From: Rhizobium sp. TH135
GTDB taxonomy: Bacteria > Pseudomonadota > Alphaproteobacteria > Rhizobiales > Rhizobiaceae
Length of the DNA stretch: 64,000 nt
NCBI RefSeq assembly: GCF_002855515.1
Contig: NZ_PKRP01000002.1
Coordinates: 434,001-498,000, forward strand
Direction of reading: 5' to 3'
Each line of letters starts with the position of its first letter. Positions within the stretch are counted from its first letter, which is position 1. The position numbers and the translations under genes were made by a program. Positions 1-8,666 of the stretch are shown piece by piece. The notes under the pieces are model-generated. The model saw only the letters and a program-made list of their open reading frames with translations, had not been told where the DNA came from and did not search any database.

Positions 1-2883
1 GCTCATGCAAGACGTTCCGCAGCCTTTGGTCAGGCGGTCCGCTACGGCGAGACGGCGGTCAAGTTGATCCGGGAGGACGTTTGGACAGACGACTACGGCC
101 TCTCATTCCGCGCGCATACTCAGCTGTGTGAGGCTTTACTGGGATCTGCCTCGCTCGAAGCCGCAGAACGCCGGCTCAACGAGCTCCTGCCATACGCGCG
201 ATCCGCACTCGACAGAAGCGCTGTCTTCCGCCTTCGCGCCAACCTGCTGACGCTGAAATCCGATTACGATGGCGCAATCGACGAAGCGTTGCTGGGTCTC
301 GACGAACTCGGCGTGAAGCTAGCACGCGGGTCGAGCGAAGCGGAGCAGGATGATGCCTATCGCGCCATCCGGCGGCGACTGGACGGGAGGCAGATTTCCG
401 ACCTCGAACACATGTCTCTCACGGAGGATCCGCGCATCAGGGCCGCAATGTCGCTGCTGGCACCACTGATCTCATCGGTTTTCACGACGGATGGGCTGCG
501 CTTCCTGCATCTCGCCAAAATGGTCGAGCTCACACTCGATCATGGCGCCAGCCCGGAATCCACCCATGGCCTTGCCTGGTTCGGCGCCATGATCTCCGAC
601 AAATACGACGCCTATGCCGACGGTCTGAGCTTCGGACTCGCCGGCCGCGCGCTTCTCGATAAATACGGCTTTGAGGAGCATCGGACGTCTGTCCTGCTTG
701 CCGTTGACCAGGTCTCGCCTTGGACCCGCTCGATGCCCTACGCCCTGGAACGCGTGCGCGAAGCGCTCGATGCGGCCCATGCGGCGGGCGATGTTGGCTG
801 GGTGTGTTATGCACGCAATCACTTGGTTTCCGACCTGATTGCGATGGGCGAGGAAATCCCGAAGATCCGGCGAGAGGCGGAAGAGTCGATCGCGGTTACC
901 CGGCGCTTTGGTTACACCGACATCGAGCATATTCTGGCAGCACAGCTCCGTCTGGTCGTCGATCTCGCGGACGGGCAGGGCTCTGTCCAGTCGTCAGAAA
1001 GTCTCGTGCAGACGGCCCCCGTGGTTTCCCCGACTACCGCTTTCTGGGTTGCCTTCTATGAAGGTACCTCGCTCTACTACAACGGAGCCTATGCGGAAGC
1101 GGTCGACAAACTGATGGCCGCCGACGCATTGAGCATCTTCCTGCTTGCCCATATCGACACGGGTATCTGCAAGTTCTATCTCGGCCTCGCTCTTGCTGCC
1201 CGCGCACGAGACGCATCCGCAGAAAGAACCGCCGATGATCGTCTCGACGAAGTCCGCTCCCGTCTCGCGCTCTGGGCAGACCTCAATCCCTTGAACTTTG
1301 CCGACAAGCTGCTGCTTCTCGATGCCGAGATTGCCCGCAGAAACGGAAATTACGCCGAGGCGCTTGTCCTCTACGAAAAAGCCGCCGCCGCTGCACGATC
1401 CTCGCGCTTCGAGCATGAGCACGCGCTGGCGCTTGAGCGTGCCGGGGCCTGCTGCCTGGAGATGGGCAATCGCATCAGTGCCAATGCCTATTTGTCGCTT
1501 GCCTCGGAAGCCTATGAGCGCTGGGGCGCAGGACGCAAGGCAAGAAGCCTCAGGAGTTCTTTTGCCGTCGATTCAGAGCGGCGTCCGCCTATCGCCTCTG
1601 GCCTGGCTTCGGCCACCGGCGACCTGGAGACAGTCCTTGGCACCTCGCTCGCGCTCTCGGAAGAGATTGTTCTCGATCGGGTGATCGAAACCCTGATGAC
1701 GCGAATGCTGGTTCATGCCGGCGCCAATCGGGGGCTGTTGCTGAAGATCGCCGATGGCAAGCTGGAGGCAGAGGCGTCCGCCTGGACCGAAGGAGACAGC
1801 GTGCGCGTCAGCACCATAAATCCGGATCGCTATGGCCTGAGCCCACCCTATTCGGTGATCGACCGCGCCCTACAGACACGAACCCCATTCGTGATTTCCG
1901 GCTCCGACTTCGGAGCCTGGGCCGCCGACAAACAATCCGCCACCGGACGCTCGATCCTCTGCGTGCCGCTTCTGCGCCGTGGCGAACTGACCGGCCTGCT
2001 CTGCCTTCAGAACGACTATCTGGAGGGTGTTTTTGCTGCTGACACCGTGGCGCTCCTCAAGCTTCTGGCCTCTCAAGCGGCAATCTCTCTGGAGAACGCC
2101 AGGCTCTACACCAAGCTGCTGCAGGAAAACGAGCTTCGCGCACGCAGCGAGCAGGCGCTTGCCGGCGCCAGAGCCGAACTCGAGAAGAACGCCCGCCTGA
2201 CGCTGCTCGGCGGTATCGCCGCCTCTGTCACGCATGAGCTCGGCCAACCTCTGTCTGCGATTGCCTCAAACGCCGGCGCCGGCCTTCGCTGGTTGAGCCG
2301 CGCCGAACCGGATATCGCGGAAACACTGAGCGTGCTGACCGAAATCGAGACCAGCGTCTCGCGTGCTCATGACATCATCCGCGCTTTGCGGGCACTCTCC
2401 AAGCAGGCCCCGAAGGTCGAGGAGATTGTCGACGTCAACGAGGTCATTCTGGAAGTGTTGCGCATCGCACGATCCGAGGTCGAGCGCCATGGCACTGAAA
2501 TCCGTCTCGACCTTTCCGCGGACGAAGCCACCGTGCTGGGCGATGCGACGCAGCTCAAGCAGGTGGTGTTGAATCTCGTGCACAACGGTATGGAAGCGAT
2601 GAACGAACTTCCTCGCCATAGACGCAAGATCGAGATTGCCTCGACATATACCGAAACCGAGATCGTGGTGACGGTACGAGACTTCGGCAGCGGGATCCCC
2701 CCAGAGATCGCATCTCAGATCTTCGAACCCATGTTTACGACCAAAGCTTCAGGGATGGGCATGGGCCTTGCGATCTGCAAATCCATCATCGATGCTCATG
2801 AGGGCGTGATGAACGCTACTGGGGCGAGCGTTGGAACGACATTTACATTTTCGCTGCCAGTTCACCGCAAAACGGCCATCTGA
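1..2883 (+). CDS. C-terminal part of a large ATPase/TPR/GAF sensor histidine kinase (5' end outside window)
   Basis: The frame is open from base 1, so the protein starts upstream of the window; the TTG at 64 is only an internal codon. Visible domains, counted from base 1: helical TPR-like repeats over about residues 20-520, a GAF-like sensor domain at about 550-700, and a histidine kinase core with the H-box HELGQPLSAIASNAG (His at about 745). The N-box (NLVHNGMEA) and glycine boxes (DFGSGIP, GMGMGLA) follow. This matches the family in which a Ser/Thr-kinase-like domain and an AAA ATPase precede TPRs, GAF and a HisKA kinase, in proteins of about 1800 residues. I infer that those N-terminal domains lie upstream. 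It is a cytoplasmic signalling protein without visible membrane segments here. No response regulator follows directly; the next gene is on the other strand beyond a repeat. Confidence 0.85.
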   Translation, partial: AHARRSAAFGQAVRYGETAVKLIREDVWTDDYGLSFRAHTQLCEALLGSASLEAAERRLNELLPYARSALDRSAVFRLRANLLTLKSDYDGAIDEALLGLDELGVKLARGSSEAEQDDAYRAIRRRLDGRQISDLEHMSLTEDPRIRAAMSLLAPLISSVFTTDGLRFLHLAKMVELTLDHGASPESTHGLAWFGAMISDKYDAYADGLSFGLAGRALLDKYGFEEHRTSVLLAVDQVSPWTRSMPYALERVREALDAAHAAGDVGWVCYARNHLVSDLIAMGEEIPKIRREAEESIAVTRRFGYTDIEHILAAQLRLVVDLADGQGSVQSSESLVQTAPVVSPTTAFWVAFYEGTSLYYNGAYAEAVDKLMAADALSIFLLAHIDTGICKFYLGLALAARARDASAERTADDRLDEVRSRLALWADLNPLNFADKLLLLDAEIARRNGNYAEALVLYEKAAAAARSSRFEHEHALALERAGACCLEMGNRISANAYLSLASEAYERWGAGRKARSLRSSFAVDSERRPPIASGLASATGDLETVLGTSLALSEEIVLDRVIETLMTRMLVHAGANRGLLLKIADGKLEAEASAWTEGDSVRVSTINPDRYGLSPPYSVIDRALQTRTPFVISGSDFGAWAADKQSATGRSILCVPLLRRGELTGLLCLQNDYLEGVFAADTVALLKLLASQAAISLENARLYTKLLQENELRARSEQALAGARAELEKNARLTLLGGIAASVTHELGQPLSAIASNAGAGLRWLSRAEPDIAETLSVLTEIETSVSRAHDIIRALRALSKQAPKVEEIVDVNEVILEVLRIARSEVERHGTEIRLDLSADEATVLGDATQLKQVVLNLVHNGMEAMNELPRHRRKIEIASTYTETEIVVTVRDFGSGIPPEIASQIFEPMFTTKASGMGMGLAICKSIIDAHEGVMNATGASVGTTFTFSLPVHRKTAI

Positions 2884-2985
2884 TATCAATTGCGCAAGCG
2901 GTGGGCCCCCGCGTGTTCACTATCGTTGAGCAAGATTGTGGCCGGAAAAGACAACAAGGCTATGGATATACCGCATGCTGCGAAG

Positions 2986-3293
2986 GTCCCCAGCCAATTT
3001 TTCGCGAGGCCCGTTTCGGAACGACGGATGGGCTAAAGGACAGCAGCCGGGATTGCTCAAGTAGTTGAGAAGGCGTCGCTTTTTTCTGTAAGAAATAGTC
3101 GCTGATTTTCAGCGAAAAACCGGCCTAAAATGGCCCGCCTGGAGAACCTGGATTCTCACATGATTTCAAAGGCTTAAGAACATGGCCTTTGATTTTCCTC
3201 TGTTTTCCTGCCGCGAGCGACCGTGGATGCCATCTTTGTGCCCTGGCTTTGGGCCGACGTCAACATGGCGGGAGAGCGGCAATTATTTCCGCT
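2986..3293 (+). repeat. Dispersed intergenic repeat, copy 1
   Basis: First of four related intergenic sequences (others near 24865, 35397 and 47174), all in the same orientation. They begin with a GGTCCCCAGCCAATTTT-like block, contain the hairpin CGCTGA-TTT-TCAGCG (about 3110) and GAGAA-CCTGGA-TTCTC (about 3142-3157), and end with the near-palindrome GCGGCAATTATTTCCGC. The copy fills most of the 464-base gap between two genes. No coding capacity is conserved between copies. The family was not recognised. Confidence 0.8.
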
Positions 3294-3347
3294 TTCGGTT
3301 ATCCAGGTTCCTGTGATGCTCGGTTGAATGGTGAGGGCTAAAGGCCT

Positions 3348-5498
3348 TCAATGGTGAGCTCGGACCCGCTCGTGTTCAGCCTGCCACGACGTCGCATCCG
3401 ACTTCGACGGAAGGAAACAAAGCTCCACGCGTGTGCCTTCGCCTAAGCGAGAGGTGATCCTAACTTCACCACCAGACTGGCGGACGAATCCATAGACCAT
3501 GGCGAGCCCGAGGCCTGATCCTCCGGTTTTCGACCTCGTGGTGAAGTAGGGTTCCATCGCTTGGTCTAGAACTTCGGGCGACATGCCGACACCTTCGTCG
3601 ATGACTGCGATGGTGACCGTGTTTGCCTCCCCGCGCGCTTCAATTCGGACTGTTCCGCCATCCGGCATTGCGGCCGACGCGTTGAGGCAAAGATTCAGAA
3701 TGGATTGCTCGAGCAGCGCGGGATCAAGGCTAACGGTTGGCAGATTGGCGGCGAGCTCCAGCTCCAGACGATTGCGGGCGCCAATTGCCATTTCCAGAAC
3801 ATCAGCCATCCCTTGAAGGATCGAGGCGATGTCTATCGAGGCTGGCCGTATCTGCTGCTGGCTACCGACGGATAACATGCTGGAGGCGAGTGCGCGCCCT
3901 CGTTCAGCGGCCTTTCGTATGCGCCCGAGGTGCCGCTTCTGCCGTTCGGTGAACTCTGGTTCGCGCTCCAGTAGGCCAAGACTGCCGGTGATGATGCCGA
4001 TCATATTGCCAACCTCGTGGCTTACCTGATGCGTCATGCGCATGACCACATCCAGGCGCTGGGCGCGGGCCGCCTCGATCTCCTGGCGATCCATGGCCGT
4101 CACGTCGCGGGCGAGCAGGACCACGCCGCCGTCAGGTTGCCTTGAAGCAGAAATCTCCACCACCTGGTCGTCAACAAACCGGTGCCGCAGCATCTGACGC
4201 TCCACAAGCGAGCCGCTCTCGTTTTCGTTTGGCATGAGAAGCGGATCGATCTCCGGGACCGTTCCAACGAACCGGCGCAGCGTCATTTTTCGCGACGATC
4301 CCGTTTGGCGCATCAGTTCGATGATGCGACGGTTCATCGTGATCGGTCGGCCAGTCGGATCGAAGAGGGCAATGCCTTCATTCATCGACCGGAAAGTGGA
4401 TCGGATAGTCCGAGCAGCGGCTTCTGCCGTGCGTCTCAGACGGGACACGCGATCGACGCTCTCCTTAAAAGCGCGAAACGCGTCGAGCAAGCGGATCAGT
4501 TCCGTCTCCGTCCCGGCATAGACCGGTGGTCCGACATTTTCCTCTCCACGTGCCAAGGCATTCATGCCGCGCGACAGGTCACCAATGCCGTGCGATACGC
4601 GCATGACCGAGCGGATGGAGAGAACTGCAAGGATGACGACCGCGAAGGATGCAAGCACGATCATAAAAAGCAATTGGCGCAGGGCACTGGAGGTTGCCTC
4701 AAGATTCTGGTTCAGAGCGTTTGCAACCATTTCGCTCTGAGTTTCCGTCGCATGTGACAGGTCACGGGAGACGGTATGCAGGCGTGAGACGGATGCGCGG
4801 ATGGTGAACATCTCCAGGAGGTAACGGGTCTGTGCCTCAAAGATCCGCCGGTAGGGTTCCAGTTGCTCAGGCGAGACCCTCAAGTTGGGGCCTGGTACCA
4901 GCATTCGGACGGTCGTCTCTGCCACGAAGCGTCGTTGAAGTTCGCCAAGCTGGAAGAGACTGTCCGACGTGGAGGCTGATTGTGCGATATCGTTCAGACG
5001 CTGCCGTAGCTCCTGATCCTGAATGGCGCGAGCGGTCGCTATCTCTCCGAGTGCGACGGCCGCTTCGGCCTTGTGTACCTGTGCGGCATCTGCATTTGCC
5101 GCAAGTGCCAGTGTCTGGGCCTCGATGCTCTCAAGCAGTTCGATGATCCGGTGAGCGCCGGTGCCTGGCATGGCAGCGCCCGGCTTATCCGGTGCCATGG
5201 TCTGAAGAAGTGTGCCCACCTGGGCAACCACTGCGCGGCTTTCACTCGAGACACGGTAGGGGGACGTTGCATTCATCAGGAAAGGTGCGCTCGAAACGAG
5301 GTCGGAAACCTGCCTTGAGACGAGCGAGGCCTTGGCGAGACTTGAGAAGGCCTGCACACTGTAGGCCGACATTTCGCTGCGCGCCCTCTGTAGACCATAG
5401 ATGGCGACGGTCGACAGGAGGAGAACCGAGACGCAAATGAATGCGATTGCGAAGGGCAATCGAAAGGCGATGGACGAGAGGAATGCGCGGTTGATCAA
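3348..5498 (-). CDS. Membrane sensor histidine kinase of the sugar-phosphate-type transport locus
   Basis: 716 residues, starting with TTG and overlapping the stop of the response regulator gene by 4 bases (TTGA). A first membrane helix lies at about residues 12-34. A long, mostly helical extracytoplasmic region without cysteines follows to about 275, reminiscent of TorS-type sensors, then a second helix at about 277-298, a HAMP-like linker and a PAS-like segment (about 355-460). The kinase core has HQVSHEVGNMIG (His near 494), an N-box NLCLNASAAMPDG, and the G boxes DEGVGMS and GGSGLGLA. It should autophosphorylate and pass phosphate to the regulator encoded just upstream. It lies divergent from the binding protein/permease operon, so I infer that it senses that operon's substrate, perhaps through a loaded binding protein. 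Confidence 0.88.
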   Translation of the reverse strand: MINRAFLSSIAFRLPFAIAFICVSVLLLSTVAIYGLQRARSEMSAYSVQAFSSLAKASLVSRQVSDLVSSAPFLMNATSPYRVSSESRAVVAQVGTLLQTMAPDKPGAAMPGTGAHRIIELLESIEAQTLALAANADAAQVHKAEAAVALGEIATARAIQDQELRQRLNDIAQSASTSDSLFQLGELQRRFVAETTVRMLVPGPNLRVSPEQLEPYRRIFEAQTRYLLEMFTIRASVSRLHTVSRDLSHATETQSEMVANALNQNLEATSSALRQLLFMIVLASFAVVILAVLSIRSVMRVSHGIGDLSRGMNALARGEENVGPPVYAGTETELIRLLDAFRAFKESVDRVSRLRRTAEAAARTIRSTFRSMNEGIALFDPTGRPITMNRRIIELMRQTGSSRKMTLRRFVGTVPEIDPLLMPNENESGSLVERQMLRHRFVDDQVVEISASRQPDGGVVLLARDVTAMDRQEIEAARAQRLDVVMRMTHQVSHEVGNMIGIITGSLGLLEREPEFTERQKRHLGRIRKAAERGRALASSMLSVGSQQQIRPASIDIASILQGMADVLEMAIGARNRLELELAANLPTVSLDPALLEQSILNLCLNASAAMPDGGTVRIEARGEANTVTIAVIDEGVGMSPEVLDQAMEPYFTTRSKTGGSGLGLAMVYGFVRQSGGEVRITSRLGEGTRVELCFLPSKSDATSWQAEHERVRAHH

Positions 5499-6235
5499 GG
5501 CACCAATCCAGCGTCGTCTGTATGCAAGACATAGCCCTTGCCGCGCCGGGTCTGGATATGGCGTGGGAGGTCTGGGTTCCGCTCGATCTTACGCCTGAGA
5601 CGCAGCACCAGGACATCGACGTTGCGATCAACGAAACGGTCGGAGTCAGCGCCCATACGGTCGAGAATCTGGGCACGGCTCACGGGGGTGTTCGGCGTCT
5701 CGGCGAGGATCTCGAGCAGGGCAAACTCGGCTGCTGTCAGCGTCTTTGTCGGATCGACGAGGCAAACGGCACGGCGTTGACTGAGATCGACGGCCCATTC
5801 GCCGAGCCTGAGCGCGGTTGACGCCTGATCGCGCTCACTCTCCCTGTCGTGGCGAAGTTGCGGATGGGTCCGACGGAGAACGGCCTTGATCCGTGCTGTG
5901 AGTTCGTTCGGTTCGAAGGGTTTGACCACGTAGTCATCCGCCGCAGTTTCGAGCCCCAGCACCCGATCGGTCGCGCTTCCCGCTGCCGTCACCATGACGA
6001 TACCGACATCGGTCTGCGCCCTCAAACGCTGCGCGAAGGCTCGGCCCGAAAGGCCCGGTAGATTGTGGTCGACCAGAACCAGTTGTACGGTTTCATGCTG
6101 CATCCGTTCCTGTGCCGCTTCGGCAGAGGGGGCGGTCACTGGTATCCAGCCTTCTGCCTCCACCAGATCACAGATAAGCTCCGCCATATCCGGATCGTCC
6201 TCGACGATCAGAATTTTTACCCTCTGGTTCAACAC
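5495..6235 (-). CDS. OmpR-family response regulator
   Basis: 246 residues. The receiver domain (1-120) has the acidic pair EDD at 12-14, the phosphorylation site D56 in LVLVDHNLPG and K105 in VVKPFEPNEL. A winged-helix OmpR/PhoB-type DNA-binding domain (about 145-240) ends with RRGKGYVL. The chosen start is GTG at 6233-6235, preceded by GGGAGGA seven bases upstream. It is translationally coupled to the histidine kinase gene. The 215-base gap to the divergent transporter operon is the likely target region; I could not identify a clear direct-repeat binding site there. Confidence 0.92.
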   Translation of the reverse strand: MLNQRVKILIVEDDPDMAELICDLVEAEGWIPVTAPSAEAAQERMQHETVQLVLVDHNLPGLSGRAFAQRLRAQTDVGIVMVTAAGSATDRVLGLETAADDYVVKPFEPNELTARIKAVLRRTHPQLRHDRESERDQASTALRLGEWAVDLSQRRAVCLVDPTKTLTAAEFALLEILAETPNTPVSRAQILDRMGADSDRFVDRNVDVLVLRLRRKIERNPDLPRHIQTRRGKGYVLHTDDAGLVP

Positions 6236-6450
6236 GTTGCAGTCCTCCCATGGGCATCATAACCGGGCAGGGAGAAAACGCCAAAGATTTGCTGGTTATC
6301 GCCTAACGTCACAATTGTAATATTTGAAATCTCTGAAACGCATGGAGGCGGCCGTGTTGAAAGATCGGTAACCATTCTCCGGGTTGCCAGCCCGGGCCGA
6401 TATGGACATGCTTTATTCATTGGAACGGGGAGGTTCCAAGGGAGGACGAC

Positions 6451-7473
6451 GTGAAGTTATTGACCGCCTTCGGCGCAGGGGTCTTCGTGACCTTGGCCTC
6501 TGCTACGGGTTCCCAGGCTGCCGACACGCTGAATATTCTCTGCGGTGTCGACGAAGTTTGGTGCGCCGTCATGGAGAAGACCTACGAGGCGAAGACCGGC
6601 CTTGCGGTCAACATGCCGCGGATGAGCACCGGGGAGATACTTGACTACGTTCGGGCTGAGAAAGTTGCACCCACCGTTGATGTCTGGTGGGGCGGCACCG
6701 GCGTCACACACCTGCAGGCCGCCTATGAAGGGCTCCTTGAGCCCCATCGGCCCCAACAGGAAGCAGACCTTCTGCCTTGGGCGCGAAACTTTTTCTCTCT
6801 GTCTGGCGGCACATCCGTCGGCCTCTATGCTGGAGCACTGGGCTTCGCCTACAACGCAGATCTTCTCTCTTCGGCAGGGTTGCCGGCACCCAACTGCTGG
6901 AGGGATCTCGCCAAGCCCGTCTATCGCGGCCATATCCTGTCAGGAAACCCGCATTCGTCAGGCACCGCTTTCACAACCCTTGTGACGCTTGTGCAGTTAC
7001 TCGGCGAAGACGAGGCGTTTGGCTATATGCGCGAACTCGGTCGCAACATTACCGAATATACCAAGGCCGGTGCCGAGCCGGTCAAGGCGGCGGGCAGGGG
7101 AGAGATCACCATCGGCATCTCCTTCATGCATGATGCTGTCACGCAAAAGGAGGCGGGCGCTCCGCTCGTGATCGTCGCGCCCTGCGAGGGCACCGGCTAC
7201 GAAATCGGTGCGGTCAGCATCGTCAAGGGCAGCCGCAATCTGGAAGAGGCACGTCGCTTCGTTGATTTTGCGCTGAGCCCTGAGGGCCAGGCAACCGGTG
7301 CTGCCGCAGGTCAGAACCAGGTCCCATCCAACGCCCGGGCCATGCTGCCGCCGGCCGCTCCCGACATCTCGATGATCAAGATGGTGGACTATGATTTTGC
7401 CACCTTCGGATCACCCGAACAGCGAAGTCGACTGCTGAGCCGCTTCGATAGCGAGATCAATCCGACGAACTGA
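6451..7473 (+). CDS. Periplasmic substrate-binding protein 1 (AfuA/PgtC-like, ABC family 1)
   Basis: 340 residues, starting at GTG with GGGAGG upstream. It has a signal peptide (cleavage after about residue 23, SQA-AD) and a family 1 solute-binding fold. Motifs shared with the next gene are LNILCG, a WWGGTG signature near residue 75, FMHDAV and PCEGTGYEIG. Four conserved cysteines suggest disulphides. Automatic annotation usually calls such proteins ferric-iron binding. Characterised AfuA proteins bind hexose phosphates, and the phosphatase at the end of this operon agrees with that reading. It is a paralogue of the next protein, with a different C-terminal half (RSRLLSRFDSEI near the end). 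It could be a second specificity component or a sensory binding protein for the divergent kinase. Confidence 0.85.
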   Translation: MKLLTAFGAGVFVTLASATGSQAADTLNILCGVDEVWCAVMEKTYEAKTGLAVNMPRMSTGEILDYVRAEKVAPTVDVWWGGTGVTHLQAAYEGLLEPHRPQQEADLLPWARNFFSLSGGTSVGLYAGALGFAYNADLLSSAGLPAPNCWRDLAKPVYRGHILSGNPHSSGTAFTTLVTLVQLLGEDEAFGYMRELGRNITEYTKAGAEPVKAAGRGEITIGISFMHDAVTQKEAGAPLVIVAPCEGTGYEIGAVSIVKGSRNLEEARRFVDFALSPEGQATGAAAGQNQVPSNARAMLPPAAPDISMIKMVDYDFATFGSPEQRSRLLSRFDSEINPTN

Positions 7474-7500
7474 TTTTTCACGACCGGACGATCCCAGACA

Positions 7501-7519
7501 CGGTGCCTTCCAGGCACCG
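7501..7519 (+). terminator. Stem-loop between the two binding-protein genes
   Basis: CGGTGCC-TTCCA-GGCACCG is a perfect 7-bp stem with a 5-base loop, 27 bases after the first binding-protein gene, with no T run. It probably stabilises the mRNA 3' end or attenuates transcription within the operon rather than ending it fully. Confidence 0.5.
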
Positions 7520-7576
7520 CCGCCGAAGGCTTGTCCGTTTTCTTCGACTTCAGACGCAAGCAACAGGAGGATACCC

Positions 7577-8602
7577 ATGCGACTGACTATACTGTCCACT
7601 CTACTCTTTGCCGGCACGAGCTTGTCTGCCGGCTCGGCCTTGGCCGCCGGTGAGCTCAACCTCATCTGCGCTGCCGACGTCGTTATCTGCGAACAGATGC
7701 AGGGCGATTTCCAAAAGGCCCATGACATTAAGGTCAATATGGTCCGCATGTCCTCCGGTGAGGCCTATGCCAAGATCCGCGCCGAAGCCCGCAATCCGAA
7801 GACCGACCTCTGGTGGGCAGGCACCGGTGACCCCCATCTTCAGGCAGCATCGGAAGGGCTTACGGAAGAGTACAAGTCGCCGATGTTGGACCAGCTACAG
7901 GACTGGGCCAAAAGCCAGGCCGAAAGCTCTGGATTTAAAACCGTCGGCGTCTATGCGGGTGCGCTTGGCTGGGGTTACAACACCGAGATCTTCAAGCAGA
8001 AGGGCTACAAGGAACCGGTATGCTGGGCCGACCTCCTTGCTCCGGAGCTGAAGGGCGAGATCCAGATCGCTAACCCGAACTCTTCGGGAACCGCCTATAC
8101 CGCGCTCGCCTCGCTCGTGCAGATCATGGGCGAAGACAAGGCCTTCGAATATCTGAAGTCCCTCAACGCCAACATCTCGCAATACACCAAGTCCGGCTCT
8201 GCGCCGGTGAAGGCTGCTGCCCGCGGCGAGACCGGCCTCGGTATCGTCTTCATGCATGATGCGGTGGCCCAGACAGCCGAGGGCTTCCCGGTCAAGTCGA
8301 TCGCACCGTGCGAAGGCACCGGCTACGAGATCGGCTCCATGTCGATCGTCAAGGGCGCTCGCAACATGGAGAACGCCAAGACCTGGTACGACTGGTCGCT
8401 GAAGCCGGAAGTCCAGTCCCGCATGAAGGACGCCAAGTCCTTCCAGCTTCCCTCGAACAAGACCGCGGAGATCCCCAAGGAAGCGCCGCGCTTCGAGGAC
8501 ATCAAGCTCATCGACTACGACTTCAAGACCTATGGCGATCCGGAAAAGCGCAAGGCACTGCTTGAGCGCTGGGACCGTGAAATCGGTGCCGCCGCCAACT
8601 GA
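7577..8602 (+). CDS. Periplasmic substrate-binding protein 2 (AfuA-like)
   Basis: 341 residues, ATG preceded by CAGGAGG. It has a signal peptide (cleavage after about residue 23, ALA-AG). The motifs parallel the first binding protein: LNLICAADVVICEQM, DLWWAGTGDPHLQAASEG, FMHDAVAQ and PCEGTGYEIGSMSIVKGARN, ending DREIGAAAN. The family is bacterial extracellular solute-binding protein 1, AfuA subgroup; I infer sugar-phosphate binding from family and operon content. It lies directly before the permease gene and is the more likely main transport component. It was probably created by tandem duplication, then divergence. Confidence 0.87.
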   Translation: MRLTILSTLLFAGTSLSAGSALAAGELNLICAADVVICEQMQGDFQKAHDIKVNMVRMSSGEAYAKIRAEARNPKTDLWWAGTGDPHLQAASEGLTEEYKSPMLDQLQDWAKSQAESSGFKTVGVYAGALGWGYNTEIFKQKGYKEPVCWADLLAPELKGEIQIANPNSSGTAYTALASLVQIMGEDKAFEYLKSLNANISQYTKSGSAPVKAAARGETGLGIVFMHDAVAQTAEGFPVKSIAPCEGTGYEIGSMSIVKGARNMENAKTWYDWSLKPEVQSRMKDAKSFQLPSNKTAEIPKEAPRFEDIKLIDYDFKTYGDPEKRKALLERWDREIGAAAN

Positions 8603-8617
8603 CGCCTGACCCTATTC

Positions 8618-8641
8618 GCCGGCGGTTTCTGGACCGCCGGC
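8618..8641 (+). terminator. Strong stem-loop after the second binding-protein gene
   Basis: GCCGGCGGT-TTCTGG-ACCGCCGGC is a 9-bp GC-rich stem with a 6-base loop and no T run. Such structures after binding-protein genes commonly protect the upstream mRNA and lower expression of the downstream permease. Confidence 0.55.
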
Positions 8642-8666
8642 CCCCTTCCTTCTTCCGCTTCTACTG

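Noticed and set aside
6451..8602. Annotation of the two binding proteins as ferric-iron transporters
   Set aside because: The AfuA subgroup has been shown to bind sugar phosphates, and the operon ends in a phosphatase. No iron-regulation site is seen. Substrate left open.
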